This document shows positions 1-10,465 of a stretch of DNA of 64,000 nt, in pieces. The position numbers and the translations under genes were made by a program. The stretch lies in assembly GCA_012184525.1 (NCBI GenBank), contig WOFQ01000010.1, positions 310,001-374,000 on the forward strand. Direction: 5' to 3'. Below the pieces are notes generated by a model that searched no databases, was not told the origin of the DNA, and was given only the letters and a program-made list of their open reading frames with translations. How positions within the stretch are numbered: the stretch's first letter is position 1; each line of letters opens with the position of its first letter. The DNA comes from Xenoacremonium recifei. Taxonomy: Eukaryota > Ascomycota > Sordariomycetes > Hypocreales > Nectriaceae.

Positions 1-1
1 T

Positions 2-1522
2 GACGGCCCATCACTATCTACAGTCGTCCTTACCGCCGCCAGCAAAAGCCCCCTTTCCTCTCTCGCCGCCGCAGATCCAACAGCCAGCCCCCAGGCATAT
101 CTCCCCAAACATAGCACAGCTCTCAAGCTGGCCCAACATTACATCACGAACATCTACCCTCGTCTGCCGTTCTTCTCCGTTCAAGGATTCTGGGCGCAGT
201 TCAACCATGTCTTTTCAACGCCTGCGATGCCGCTGGCGGCGGCCGAGACACCATCATCCTATGATGCCGTTGCCGGAATAATCCCCGATGACATGGATAT
301 GAACAGAACCATTCTCAACGAGGGCTGCAGTTTCTTCACCGTGCTGCTTGTCCTTGCGATTTCTACATCGAGTCTATCCAGGAGCACAGACAGCATGATC
401 TCCGACCAGGCTCAGCGCTTGTTTCAGGCGGCTCTCGTATTTCGAGAATCAGCTATCATGCCAAATACTATTGGAGGAGTTCAGTCTCTCTTGTTCCTCA
501 TTCAGTTCGCAACTTTGAACCCATCAATATTGGACTCATGGTATCTCATCGGGGTTGGTATGAGAAACTGTGTTGATCTGGGACTTCACCAAGACCCATC
601 TGAACAGATCAGTCCGAGTCTTCTGGAGACGCGTCGAAGACTATGGTGGAGTATGTACTCTTTCGATCGATCCATGAGCCTTGGGTGCGGTCGCCCGACT
701 GAGATTGCCGACGCCGTGATCACTTCAAAGCTACCGACATTCAAGATCGAGTCAAATGCGACTGAGGTGCAGGTTGAGGGATACCTACAGCGATATCGAG
801 CACTGCAATTGCAGTCTCAGATGTACGATCGCCTGAAGAGCAAGCCCGGTGTCAACGAGAATCCTGGCGATATTATTAAAGATCTTCGATCAAAGCTCTC
901 GTCTTGGAGGGGGTCCAACTCACCCCTGCACAGCCAAACGCTCGTAGAGAGTGAGTGGCTGATGGGGAAAATCTTACTCTTGCGGCCGTGTCGACTGATC
1001 CCAGAGCGTACACATGATGAACTAGCCGAACTTTGGGAGTCAGCCGTAGGATTTGCCGCACTTTATCGACAACTGGTCGAGTCAAACGGGATTTTCTACG
1101 TCCAAATCGCTTCGGAGAAAGTATATTGGACGGGATTAGCAATGCTCTACAGCTACTGGAAGCTCCGCGAGCCAGCCTCTCCTAGCTACAACGCCTTAAA
1201 CATTCGTCCTGTTGATCTCTGGATGGCTGTACAGAACGTGACATACATCCTGCGGACTCTCAGCGAGCGGTGGGAGGAGGGCAAAACGCTAGCCCGAGAC
1301 TTTGAGGCGACAAGTGGGCGAGTGGTTGCGCTTATGGAGGCGTCTGCCGATGGAGCAAACTTGGCGGCAGAACTGCCGGCTGAGGTAGTTAACTTTTGTG
1401 ATTATGCAAGCTTAACAAGCATACGAGCGGCGGCTGCTGCAGGAGGACAGGGTTGGGGGCTTGGGATGGCGAATGCCGATGATGAGTTGCAAGGATTGAT
1501 ATCTGAGATGATCACGGGATGA
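2..1522 (+). CDS. Fungal-specific transcription factor, C-terminal part (5' end outside window)
   Basis: The frame is open from base 2 to a TGA at 1520-1522, giving 506 residues with no need for an in-window start, so the N-terminus lies to the left. No zinc cluster is visible here; it would be in the missing part. The segment ETRRRLWWSMYSFDR followed by GRPTEI and a short LP motif is the hallmark of the fungal-specific transcription factor (regulatory middle homology) domain that follows a Zn2Cys6 DNA-binding domain. The C-terminus is acidic and helical. The protein would act in the nucleus as a pathway regulator; the target genes cannot be told from the sequence. It is followed by a second, complete zinc-cluster regulator on the same strand. 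Family assignment is firm; the specific role is unknown. Confidence 0.9.
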   Translation, partial: DGPSLSTVVLTAASKSPLSSLAAADPTASPQAYLPKHSTALKLAQHYITNIYPRLPFFSVQGFWAQFNHVFSTPAMPLAAAETPSSYDAVAGIIPDDMDMNRTILNEGCSFFTVLLVLAISTSSLSRSTDSMISDQAQRLFQAALVFRESAIMPNTIGGVQSLLFLIQFATLNPSILDSWYLIGVGMRNCVDLGLHQDPSEQISPSLLETRRRLWWSMYSFDRSMSLGCGRPTEIADAVITSKLPTFKIESNATEVQVEGYLQRYRALQLQSQMYDRLKSKPGVNENPGDIIKDLRSKLSSWRGSNSPLHSQTLVESEWLMGKILLLRPCRLIPERTHDELAELWESAVGFAALYRQLVESNGIFYVQIASEKVYWTGLAMLYSYWKLREPASPSYNALNIRPVDLWMAVQNVTYILRTLSERWEEGKTLARDFEATSGRVVALMEASADGANLAAELPAEVVNFCDYASLTSIRAAAAAGGQGWGLGMANADDELQGLISEMITG

Positions 1523-1999
1523 TGATGTACATGACTTGGAGGATCTCATGGAAAGATTGAAGAGTACTCACAGCTCAAAGCAACAGAAAGAATTGCTCCC
1601 TCTCCATTTCTCATCAATGTTCACTGCTCGGCTGGTTTGCCAGATGCTTGCGGCTCTAACATGGATCACCCCTCCTACTCGCGAGTATCGCCGAAGACCC
1701 AGTTCAGAATGCAAGACAGAACCTTGAATAAGCGCTATTGTTTTCTTGTGCCCGGCTAAAGCGCCAGCTCCCATGTGAATGGCTGCAGAACCGGTGAGGA
1801 TACTGCCCCCAACTGGCAGACCGAGTGCAGCTGACATCTTGTACTTGCATTTCCGTGGATGCACGTTGGTGTAAAAAGTCCCGAATGGCAACACTTTGGA
1901 CATTTTGAGGCCTCCCATATATGCGGATCCCTTTCCTAGTATTGATTGCCTCTTGAATTTTTACATAAACATGTCCCTTGGTAGGCTCGAGGACCAGGC

Positions 2000-2015
2000 G
2001 TCTCCGGCCGGAGAC
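2000..2015. promoter_or_regulatory. 16-bp perfect palindrome containing CCGGCCGG
   Basis: The bases GTCTCCGGCCGGAGAC read the same on both strands. CCG and CGG triplets in inverted arrangement are the half-sites recognised by Zn2Cys6 regulators. It lies between two genes for that protein class, 0.5 kb after one and 2 kb before the other. The palindrome is observed; a regulatory role is inference. Confidence 0.35.
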
Positions 2016-2580
2016 CCGGAATGTCCCACTTCGCCGGCCGAAGCCCGCCTCAGCCGCCGGCCGGCTCGAGCTGTTTCCGGAACCTCCGATGCAACATAAG
2101 ATCTCGTACATGCAAGACGTGCAGCCAATGACACCCTACTGAAGATCCTCGGCTCTTCGGGGTTCAATTCTTATCAATGAGTGGTCCAGCAGTATCACTA
2201 CACCTAAGTTTTAGTAAGAGCATGGTCAAAGTGCAAGCCTCTTGTAACGATGACTATCCTCATCCGCATGCTTCCAACGTAATCATGACCAGGAGAAGAT
2301 ATTTTCTCCCTCGTCGCACTTCGTACACAATCCGTCTCGTACAAGATCCTCAAGCGAGCCGCAGTCCCTGCGTCAGTGCGAGCATGCAAAATTTCCGTGC
2401 CGAAACCACCCGGCGTCCAGGCCAGTTCGGGACCGAGAAGAAGAATTTGAACTCGAACAGTAGATAAAATCAGGTCTGAGTAGTGGTCATGTAGGAGGAT
2501 CGTAAGATTACACAGAGACACAGCGTGAGCGTTGCGGAACCCGAAATGCCCTGCAAGGCTGGAGCGGTATCTTCTAGAAC

Positions 2581-2610
2581 ATCAGCATCAGCATCAGCAT
2601 TGGCATCAGC
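2581..2610. repeat. ATCAGC hexanucleotide microsatellite
   Basis: Five consecutive six-base units, four ATCAGC and one ATTGGC variant. Simple sequence in non-coding DNA. Confidence 0.8.
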
Positions 2611-3637
2611 GTCATGTTTTTGGACGAAGGCTTCATGCGACTGATTGGCCGTGCTTCGGGTATCTTTGCGACGAGGTGGTTAGGTCCTTCTGCGTCCACA
2701 TCTGAACCGCGAAAGGTTCACAAGATGGGTAAGCTAGAACTTGGCGGACCCGAGATGTCGCTGTGAACGACCCGTAACTGTGAAAAGGCGTATCGCTGAT
2801 GTTCAAGAGGCTAATGCATTTCAATAGCGGGAAACAAAATCCATCCGCAAAAACGCCTTGAGCTGGACGAAAAGCCAAATGTCTCAGCCAGCGCCATGGT
2901 CCAGGTCGTCAAAGTGTGACGGTCAGGGACCTGGCGCCGCAGATCGTATTTGGGGTCCATTTTCTGTGGTCTGTGGGCTTTCATTCTCTGAAATGGATGT
3001 GCAAGACGAGGCAAATAGTTGGCAATGCCCAATGGATCATCGCCGTTGGGCAGAAGTTGGAGCGGGAAAACGGTGTGATGGTCTCTCCTCCAGCCAAGGC
3101 CAGGTCAGCCTAGGCATGTTCCGTTCCGTCCACCGTTTGCATAGCTCCCGTTAGCAGCATTGGTCCGTATCAGTCGCCAGTAGACTGGACGCTCTCGAGC
3201 CGTTGTGGAAGTGCCTTGTCGTGTGGCAGGGCACTGCCTCCCGACACTCTGGATCCAGCAATCAGACGGCGCCCAGCCGCGCGCCTGTGCTGTTCTTCCA
3301 AGTCTCTCCTCCCACCCTCTGGCCTCAGCTGCGACCAGGATCATGTGCCGGAGAGCGAGAGTAGTGACCTCTCCCGTCTGACGGCTGCGTCGCGGCGGAG
3401 TACTGAGTACACATCCCGTCCTTGTCATTGTGCTGCCCTCCCGCAGCCAGCCAGCCACCCTCCCCAGCATGCATACGAGGTTCCACCGACGGGAGACGCT
3501 TTGAGGCTTTTGCCCTTGGCTGGGATTGCTAAACTTACAGGCCAGTCAGCGGCTGAGAGCGACGGTCTAGGTCTGCAGCCCGACTGGGCCATGTGTTGGT
3601 GGCAGCACAGTGTGGGCGTGTCCCGGCGGTACATCCT

Positions 3638-3657
3638 GGGATGGGATGGGATGGGAT
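3638..3657. repeat. GGGAT pentanucleotide tandem repeat
   Basis: Four perfect GGGAT units about 310 bases ahead of the zinc-cluster factor start at 3966; probably upstream of or within its leader. Confidence 0.8.
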
Positions 3658-3965
3658 GTGCAGCGAAGCCTCCCCGTCCCAGCCAGGCAACGAGCCTGGC
3701 CTGACTGAGAGCCCGCATACAAAGGTCCAGGAGTTCCCTCTGTCGGGCCCGACGTGGAATTAGAGTATTTCCCAAATCATTCATTCCGATTCCTCCTGTT
3801 TCCTTGTCAGGACTGGCCGCTGCTCTGTTCATCCTTCGCTCCCGTCGTTCGCTTCCTCTCGTTCGTTAGCAGCGCCTCTCGCAGCTAAGGCTGAAACACT
3901 CACTTCTCTCCAAATTACCTGATTCAGCCCTCTCACTTAAATAACGGCCCCGGGTCGTCTGCAAA

Positions 3966-6557
3966 ATGGCTACCAGGCACCCTCTGCGGCGGTCGTGTGC
4001 TTTCTGTCGAGCCCGGAAGATCAAATGCTCCAACGAAACCATCTGTGAAGCCTGTCGTCGACAGGGAGCTGACTGCATCTACGACTTCGAGCCAGGCCGC
4101 CCACGTCCAAGGTCCCGAACTGTCAGTCAGGATGCAGGTCGGATCGAACCATCCAGGACCCGAAACACCGATGCACCAACCAGTCACCATCGCCGTCGGT
4201 CTTGCTCCGGGGCACCCTCCAAGCCAAAGCCTCAGCCTCCAAGAATCACCATCGACGAGCGGACAAAAACTTTCGAGTCCGTGACTGAGGTGCTTGAGCA
4301 GCGTTTCTCTGAGAACTTTGGTCATGATGGCGTCGGCTCTCGAAACAAATCTTGGAAGGATCATATAACAACTTACAGCCAGAACCTTCAAGGCCGACAG
4401 CAGTTCACAAATCCCAAGATCACTTCCAAGAATATCCGGTACACTGATATTCTCACGCTCGTGGCCCAAGACGTGGTATCCTTAGTCACCGATCGGTTTG
4501 GTTCTCTTGGGTGCCATCATATTGAGAATGGCGGTTCGCAGTTCTTCCTTTCAGGCCTCGCCAATGACAACACCAAGACGATGTTCGACGAGCCCCTTTC
4601 CACAGGTGATCCATTCGCGACATATGGCCAGAGGCAACAAATCCAGCTGATTGATGTCTGGTATTCGACACATCCCCTCAGCTTCTTGGTCTCCAAGACT
4701 CTGCTCCTTCGCGAGATCCGCGACGGAACCCACGACGAGATACTACTGGCGATTATGTTCGCAGATGCCAGCTTCAGTGTTGGGGACAAAAACAACACCG
4801 ACAAGGGCCATGCCCTCCTTCAATGGGCTAACTCGCAGCTTCGAACTCGGCCCCTTCGACCAGGCCAAATCTCGGCGACCGGGAGTGGCCTGTCGACAGG
4901 GATTTCGACCAGGATATTCGAAGGTATCTCGACTGCTCAATCGTTGATTCTCCTAGCATGGAATTGCATCTGCACTTCCCAAATGCGTCGAGCAATCTGC
5001 TACGTCGGTCTCGCCGGAAGAATGGTCTCCGACATCAAAGATCAGATTTCGACCACCAAGAAACCATTTTCTTGCAGTCGAATTAACGGCATCGAGGTTT
5101 ATGACATCGAGAAGGAGATCGTGAACTGTCTATACTGGGCCTCGTATGCCCTTAGTCTCTGGATCTTTTCCCAGACGGGAAACGCATTCTTCTCGGGACT
5201 GCTCCCCACGAGTTTGACCCCGATCGTCTTGCCGATCACAGACTCCGACTCTGTCAACATCCAACTCGATGCTATCTCTGAGAATTTCAGCACTCTCCGG
5301 AAACAAAAGAGTGCCATCAGGGAGACATGGCCTATGGCCCATATCAGTAGCGTTGCCGCTTACATTTTCGCGCTCTACCCATTGGACTTGGGTCACTGCA
5401 GCGCCCTTACGACAAGCTTCTGGCAAGACATTCCTCATCTCGCACTTCAAAGTGTTCGCCAGGGGAATCCAGTACGGGATGTAGGAAGCGCCTGTGGTGA
5501 GATCACTCGATTACTCACAGAGAGTGCCCAGCTTCTTGACCAGCAAGTCACCGAGGGTTCCTCACGCAGTCTTGTCCTGGCTGTATACCACACTATGGCG
5601 ATCCATTTCCTGTTCCCTTCCGAGGAACAAACTGGGTGTGAGCACCTTCTCACAGCCGATACCATGGAGCGATTTTGCTCTGCTACAGAAATCATCGTTC
5701 AGCTTTTTGCCAGCTTCTCGGATCATACCGAGGATTTGTTCATCGACAACCCTCCACTTCGGTCATTTTTCACGGATGTATTTTGTATGTCTTTAGACAC
5801 TTGTTCTCGTGCTTTGAACGCCATTTTCAAGCAACAAGACACCATTATACTCAACTCCAATCTCAACACCGTTGGAGCTCAGGAGGCGGAATGGATGCAC
5901 ATCTTCGAACCTAAATTGGAGACACTCGCCACTGGTCTATATTCGATGAGCCAACATGACCTGTTGAACCACTCGACGACGATTCGCCCGGTCCGAAGAC
6001 AACTCAGAGCCCGCGTTCGTGCGTTAGGGGGGTCGCCAGGCTCAGACTCGTCTGGCTCGCCGTCTCCCGACAATGGAAGGGAGTTTTTGTCGTTACCACA
6101 TACTCCTCTACGAAGTCCGGCCTTGTCAATGCTTGGCAAGGGGACAATTGCTCACTCCCCAGCATCCTTTGCCTCTCCACAGGACCATTCCGAGTTTTCG
6201 TCTTCGTTGATGTCTTCCTCGGTAAGATCATCAGATGCTCCAATGGCCAGCCACTCGACTTCGCTCGCTGGTTCGAACAAGAAAGATTGGCACGGGCTTG
6301 ATCAATCATTCCAGGGATTTCTCGAATCAAACGCAGTTCATCCTCCAGCAGGAACACATCTTGGTCTAGCCGATGCGGTTAGCTTGTCGACGGTCTGGTA
6401 CCCTCAAGTCCCAACGGTTATGGACCTTGATATGGAAGCTCCAGTCCCCCTCGCTTGTCACCAATTTGAGTGGCCGGATGCCGAGCTTGGCGTTGAAAGA
6501 TCGGATGGAGACTCCATGATGTATTGTTTTGATGGAGATGAAAGAAAGATTCTGTGA
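3966..6557 (+). CDS. Zn2Cys6 zinc-cluster transcription factor, 863 aa
   Basis: An uninterrupted 863-codon frame. The N-terminus carries a complete binuclear zinc cluster: C11-x2-C14-x6-C21-x5-C27-x2-C30-x6-C37, with the basic stretch RARKIK between the second and third cysteines, the usual DNA-contacting element. A basic, proline-rich linker follows (about 40-100). The middle region (about 210-500) contains a conserved helical block including STHPLSFLVSKTLLL and HDEILLAIMFADASF, as in a group of filamentous-fungal regulators I know only as uncharacterised. The C-terminal third is Ser/Pro-rich and the tail is acidic, suggesting an activation region. The ATG at 3966 sits in an AAAATGG context and places the cluster ten residues from the N-terminus, as is typical. 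Nuclear DNA-binding regulator; targets unknown. No intron is needed. Confidence 0.92.
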   Translation: MATRHPLRRSCAFCRARKIKCSNETICEACRRQGADCIYDFEPGRPRPRSRTVSQDAGRIEPSRTRNTDAPTSHHRRRSCSGAPSKPKPQPPRITIDERTKTFESVTEVLEQRFSENFGHDGVGSRNKSWKDHITTYSQNLQGRQQFTNPKITSKNIRYTDILTLVAQDVVSLVTDRFGSLGCHHIENGGSQFFLSGLANDNTKTMFDEPLSTGDPFATYGQRQQIQLIDVWYSTHPLSFLVSKTLLLREIRDGTHDEILLAIMFADASFSVGDKNNTDKGHALLQWANSQLRTRPLRPGQISATGSGLSTGISTRIFEGISTAQSLILLAWNCICTSQMRRAICYVGLAGRMVSDIKDQISTTKKPFSCSRINGIEVYDIEKEIVNCLYWASYALSLWIFSQTGNAFFSGLLPTSLTPIVLPITDSDSVNIQLDAISENFSTLRKQKSAIRETWPMAHISSVAAYIFALYPLDLGHCSALTTSFWQDIPHLALQSVRQGNPVRDVGSACGEITRLLTESAQLLDQQVTEGSSRSLVLAVYHTMAIHFLFPSEEQTGCEHLLTADTMERFCSATEIIVQLFASFSDHTEDLFIDNPPLRSFFTDVFCMSLDTCSRALNAIFKQQDTIILNSNLNTVGAQEAEWMHIFEPKLETLATGLYSMSQHDLLNHSTTIRPVRRQLRARVRALGGSPGSDSSGSPSPDNGREFLSLPHTPLRSPALSMLGKGTIAHSPASFASPQDHSEFSSSLMSSSVRSSDAPMASHSTSLAGSNKKDWHGLDQSFQGFLESNAVHPPAGTHLGLADAVSLSTVWYPQVPTVMDLDMEAPVPLACHQFEWPDAELGVERSDGDSMMYCFDGDERKIL

Positions 6558-9500
6558 TTTGACACTCTTTTGCTTGCTTGACATCCAAGTACGGTTGAAG
6601 AGCACTGGCTCTTTGCAACGCAGCATATGGATTGCAATTCGTCGTTTCGGGAATTTGGGATCAGGAGCGATAAGTGTTGCCCCAGAGGCATCTTCCAATC
6701 GTTTTAGCGCTCGTTTAGGTAGCTCATGCAAAAGCCTTCGTCGGGTCCTTCGTCGTCTTGATTTGTTGCACTGCTAGATAGAGGCTGCCACTAGGCCAGC
6801 ATCACCCAAAGACTCAGAATTAGTTTGATGACATAGAAGTGCCACCAGTAATCCAAAGACCCAGTGAGCTTGCATGCGTGTGAAGAAGTATACCGTGTCG
6901 TCGCACACTGTGGACGGGCTTATTGGCTCTCGGCGTCTGACCACACTTCACTTGCGGACGGTGGCTGCAGCCACCAAATGGTTGAGTGCCTTGATATCCA
7001 CCGTTCATAGACCTACGGCTGTCTCGGTATAAAACCAACCCCATGGATTGGCTAGCCAGAGATCGCTTGAAATTGACACCGAAAGTGTTAGCAGGCATCT
7101 TTCTTCATGGAACGTATCATTCTGGTTTGTTGTCCTGATGCTTTGGCGCAGGAGTTCAATCTTGTCACAACTACGACTTCCAACTGTTTTCAGCTGAGGG
7201 TGAGCCTTCGGTTTAGTTAGTGGCAGTAAAGACACCTAGCGCATTTGATCATCAACACCTCCTCTCCGTTATTTTCTGGAGTCTTTGGGGCTGAATTGGG
7301 CGACCCTTTGTGCCTGAAAATCCCTAGGGTGTAAAATTGGCGATCGCGGTCAAAAGCCAAGCATTCCGAATTCTTGGCTCGGGGATCATGCTCTTGGATC
7401 TAATGGGCATCCTCAAGCCAAGGAAGAAGCCAATACTCAGCTCCTCGGGAAGCAATCTTTCTTGGGATAGACTGGGAGATCCCGAGATGACAAGACTGTT
7501 GTCAGCTACCCGTGGTGCAGAGCCAAGTCATGAAATGGCAATTTTCTGGCGGTGACTGGGTTGCCAAGCGTGGAACCTGGCAGCTCCATTTTTTGATTCA
7601 GCTTGTGACAACTGGACGTGACACCTCTTTGGGTCGTGTAGTGGGATTGGATGAGATGTGCCGTGCCGTGCCTGAGCTCGTTCCGCGGGGGTCAAAGTGT
7701 TTGTTATCCCGAGCATCTGTCACAATATTGACTCTCTTTGCAGTTGTGAGTGGAGACGATCGACGACAAGCTTCGTGATCAGCGCTCACAGACCGTCAGG
7801 AACATGATGTCGGTGAGACGGGAGACGGGTCGGTCTAGAGAGGGCTTGCAAGGTCACTTGCCTCATCGTCAAGCCGTCAAGCGCGACACACTGGCGAGGC
7901 ATCCCATCCTAGGCCTACAGATAAGCTTTCATGAACATGTCCAGAGGAAACGATGGCCCAGTGGTGTGGGTGCCATGCTGGGAGGCGGAGCAATGGTGGT
8001 CATAACCTACCAGCAAACAAGCAAAGCACCCCGGCCTGGGCTATGCATGATGAGTGGCATGGATAAGAGATATCCAGTCCAACCAGTCAGCAGCGCGGAT
8101 CGACTCCAGATGTCGGAGCTAAGCTTCAGGTCCAACAACGTGTCGGTTCTAGGCTGGTCTAGCATGCCAGCTGAACTTTGCCCAGTCGCCTCGGGGCCAG
8201 TCGTCCGACTTCCGAGCGCGCAGCTTCAGGTTTTTGGGGCGAGCTAAGAGTCATCGTGATCCGGTCGTGTCAGCTCCATGGTGAAACCTGGGAGGACTGA
8301 TCGGGACCGCTCCGGACTGGATTTAGATCCCCAACATCGACGAGGTCCCAGGAGGAGGGAGTGGAGGCGAAGGTGAACCGTTGCAGGGGTCGCCTGGAGC
8401 ACTGCCGCGCACTAGCGAGGTCCCAAACTCTGGGGTGACAGCCCTACGAGCCCATGTGGATGATCTGCGCCTAGCTGGAAATAGAAGTCGTGGGCACGTC
8501 GTGGTGGGAGTCAGGCCTCCGTTTCTGATAATGTCCTTGGGATGATGTTAGGGAGAGAGAATTGCGTTTTCCAACGGTGCCCCTCTGAGACTCTGAAACG
8601 GCAAGAATGCCTTGTCGCTTGCCCCGCCGTATTGCATGGACCTGGAGCATGGATGCACCTATCGGAGATACCCCTCAGCTGCACCTGCCCTGCTCTGCGC
8701 TGTCAGCAATCCTTCGGGCCTCACTTCACGTGCATTCAACTCCGGATCGCCACTGCGACTCCTCATTCGGTCAGGCAATATGCTTCTCTCGCATAAATAC
8801 TCCGTCACTCTACATACGTGTTCCAAAACTGGTTGCTCTAGCCCAGCTGAATCCAAGAAAGCCTCAATTATTGACACGAGGGATCGACATGCCATGATTG
8901 GTTCAAACGCTACCGGTCCAGCTTAGGACGCTGGGGGAAACGAGAAAACTTCCTGACTGAGACCTCGCAAAATGCGTGGAATACTCCCTCCACGCCAAAG
9001 CCCAACGTTATGCGTGTCTCAGCTCCTCGTCCCCAACGAGACCTGCATGCTATTTGATCCATGACGGCAAGTCTTCCACACGGGATGCTTCTGACACCTG
9101 GACACCGCCTTGATGATACTATAATTACGGTCGTAGGCGGACGCCATTTGAGCAGCCCCGACGTTTTGCTGCACGTTCTGCGGGATCTTCTGTGTTCAGA
9201 CCACTCGACATGCTGATCTCGGAGGGGCCCGTGTAAAACTTCACGTCAACAGTCCAAGGATACGAATCCGCTTATGTTGGGCGAGCCAAGGACACAACTA
9301 ACCCAGTCGTTCCCTTCAGGACCCGCAGAGCCCTTTCAAACACCAACGAGCGGCGATCCGACCTCTCGGAGAAATAAGTCTCTCATCGGGCTCGACAGGG
9401 TTCACAAATGGTTACTCTCGACCCTTGCTCACTGATAGGTGAGATCCAGTAACTTGACCCGACGGAATGGAACACCAGGAATACGGACACGCGCCAACAA

Positions 9501-10465
9501 CACTGATCAAGCAATATGCCCGTATCCGCTCCTTAGAATTATCATTGTATGTTGATCTAGTTGATCCTTGACCAAGCGGGAACCCCTGAGGCTGTCGGCA
9601 TTCATTCGATGGGTTAATGCCACGCGAGGCTTCCGCCCAGAGCCAGTGCCGAGCCACCCCTACCTATGATGTGATAATTTAGGATATTTCTTCTTTCTTG
9701 GTGTTATTATCATCTGGATCAAGGATCTTGGCGATGAGCTTAACTCTGGACCTGCTTCAAGGTTGCCATATTGGGTATACTTGGCGAGGAGACAGCCAAT
9801 ATGCTCCGCCTCATCCCGTGCGCTATGAGAAGCCAAAACCAACATCAAGCGTCAACAAAGACGAGGAGTCCGATTCTTGGCAAAATTTCCGCCATCCAGG
9901 CAGCATTCATGTCCTATTTTGATAGCAGGAACCCGTCCGGCTGGCAAGACGTGTGCCATCGTCACCGGATGACCCAAAATATACACAAGTCACACGCACC
10001 CATGTGTGACACAAATACCGCGACTGATATGGTGTGCTACGCCCCTCATCCCTACATGCATCTCTAGGCTCGCAGAGATTCAACTAATCCAAATCGGCAA
10101 TTCTGGTTGACTCAAGCAGATCGCAGACTGGTAGAGATACTTCAGAAGCAGTGCTGACGTTGTATCCGCAAGTATCTCTGACCATGGATGTGAACGTTAC
10201 CTAGGTAGGTCAATAAGCAGATACCTCGATGGTTACTTGCAGGTGTCACAAAACGGCACCTTATCGTCCCATCTCCGTTTTTAACGGCTGCGAGAGTGTC
10301 GGTCACCTATCGGGTTATTTCCTCCATGATCCTGCACATGCCCGGTTTGACTGACTTCACAAACCAATCATTTAGAATCAAGAGTATTTATCTCCCAGAA
10401 CAACAATGTAAAATCGTGATAGAGGCTAGGCTAGCATAATAGAATAAGTCACACAGCCGAGATAT
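6558..10465. other. Gene-poor intergenic region
   Basis: Nearly 4 kb with no open frame I can support. The longest (7750-8247, plus strand) begins at a GTG, lacks domain signatures and is not flanked by coherent splice signals. No tRNA-like or rRNA-like fold, transposon end or long repeat was recognised. It may hold the 3' UTRs of the factor gene at its left and of the MOSC protein gene at its right (both transcripts end into this gap), or a non-coding RNA. Confidence 0.5.

Larger units (their letters stand above)
1523..3965. other. Intergenic region between two transcription factor genes
   Basis: No convincing gene is seen in these 2.4 kb. It holds a 16-bp perfect palindrome at 2000-2015 within a GC-rich patch rich in CCGG (1995-2070), an ATCAGC microsatellite at 2581-2610 and a GGGAT run at 3638-3657. 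The last 150 bases are pyrimidine-rich, as expected for a fungal leader ahead of the ATG at 3966. Open frames here are short, overlap on both strands and have no domain signature. Confidence 0.6.

Noticed and set aside
7750..8247. Plus-strand 165-codon ORF in the 6.6-10.5 kb gap
   Set aside because: Starts at GTG with no signature or splice partners.
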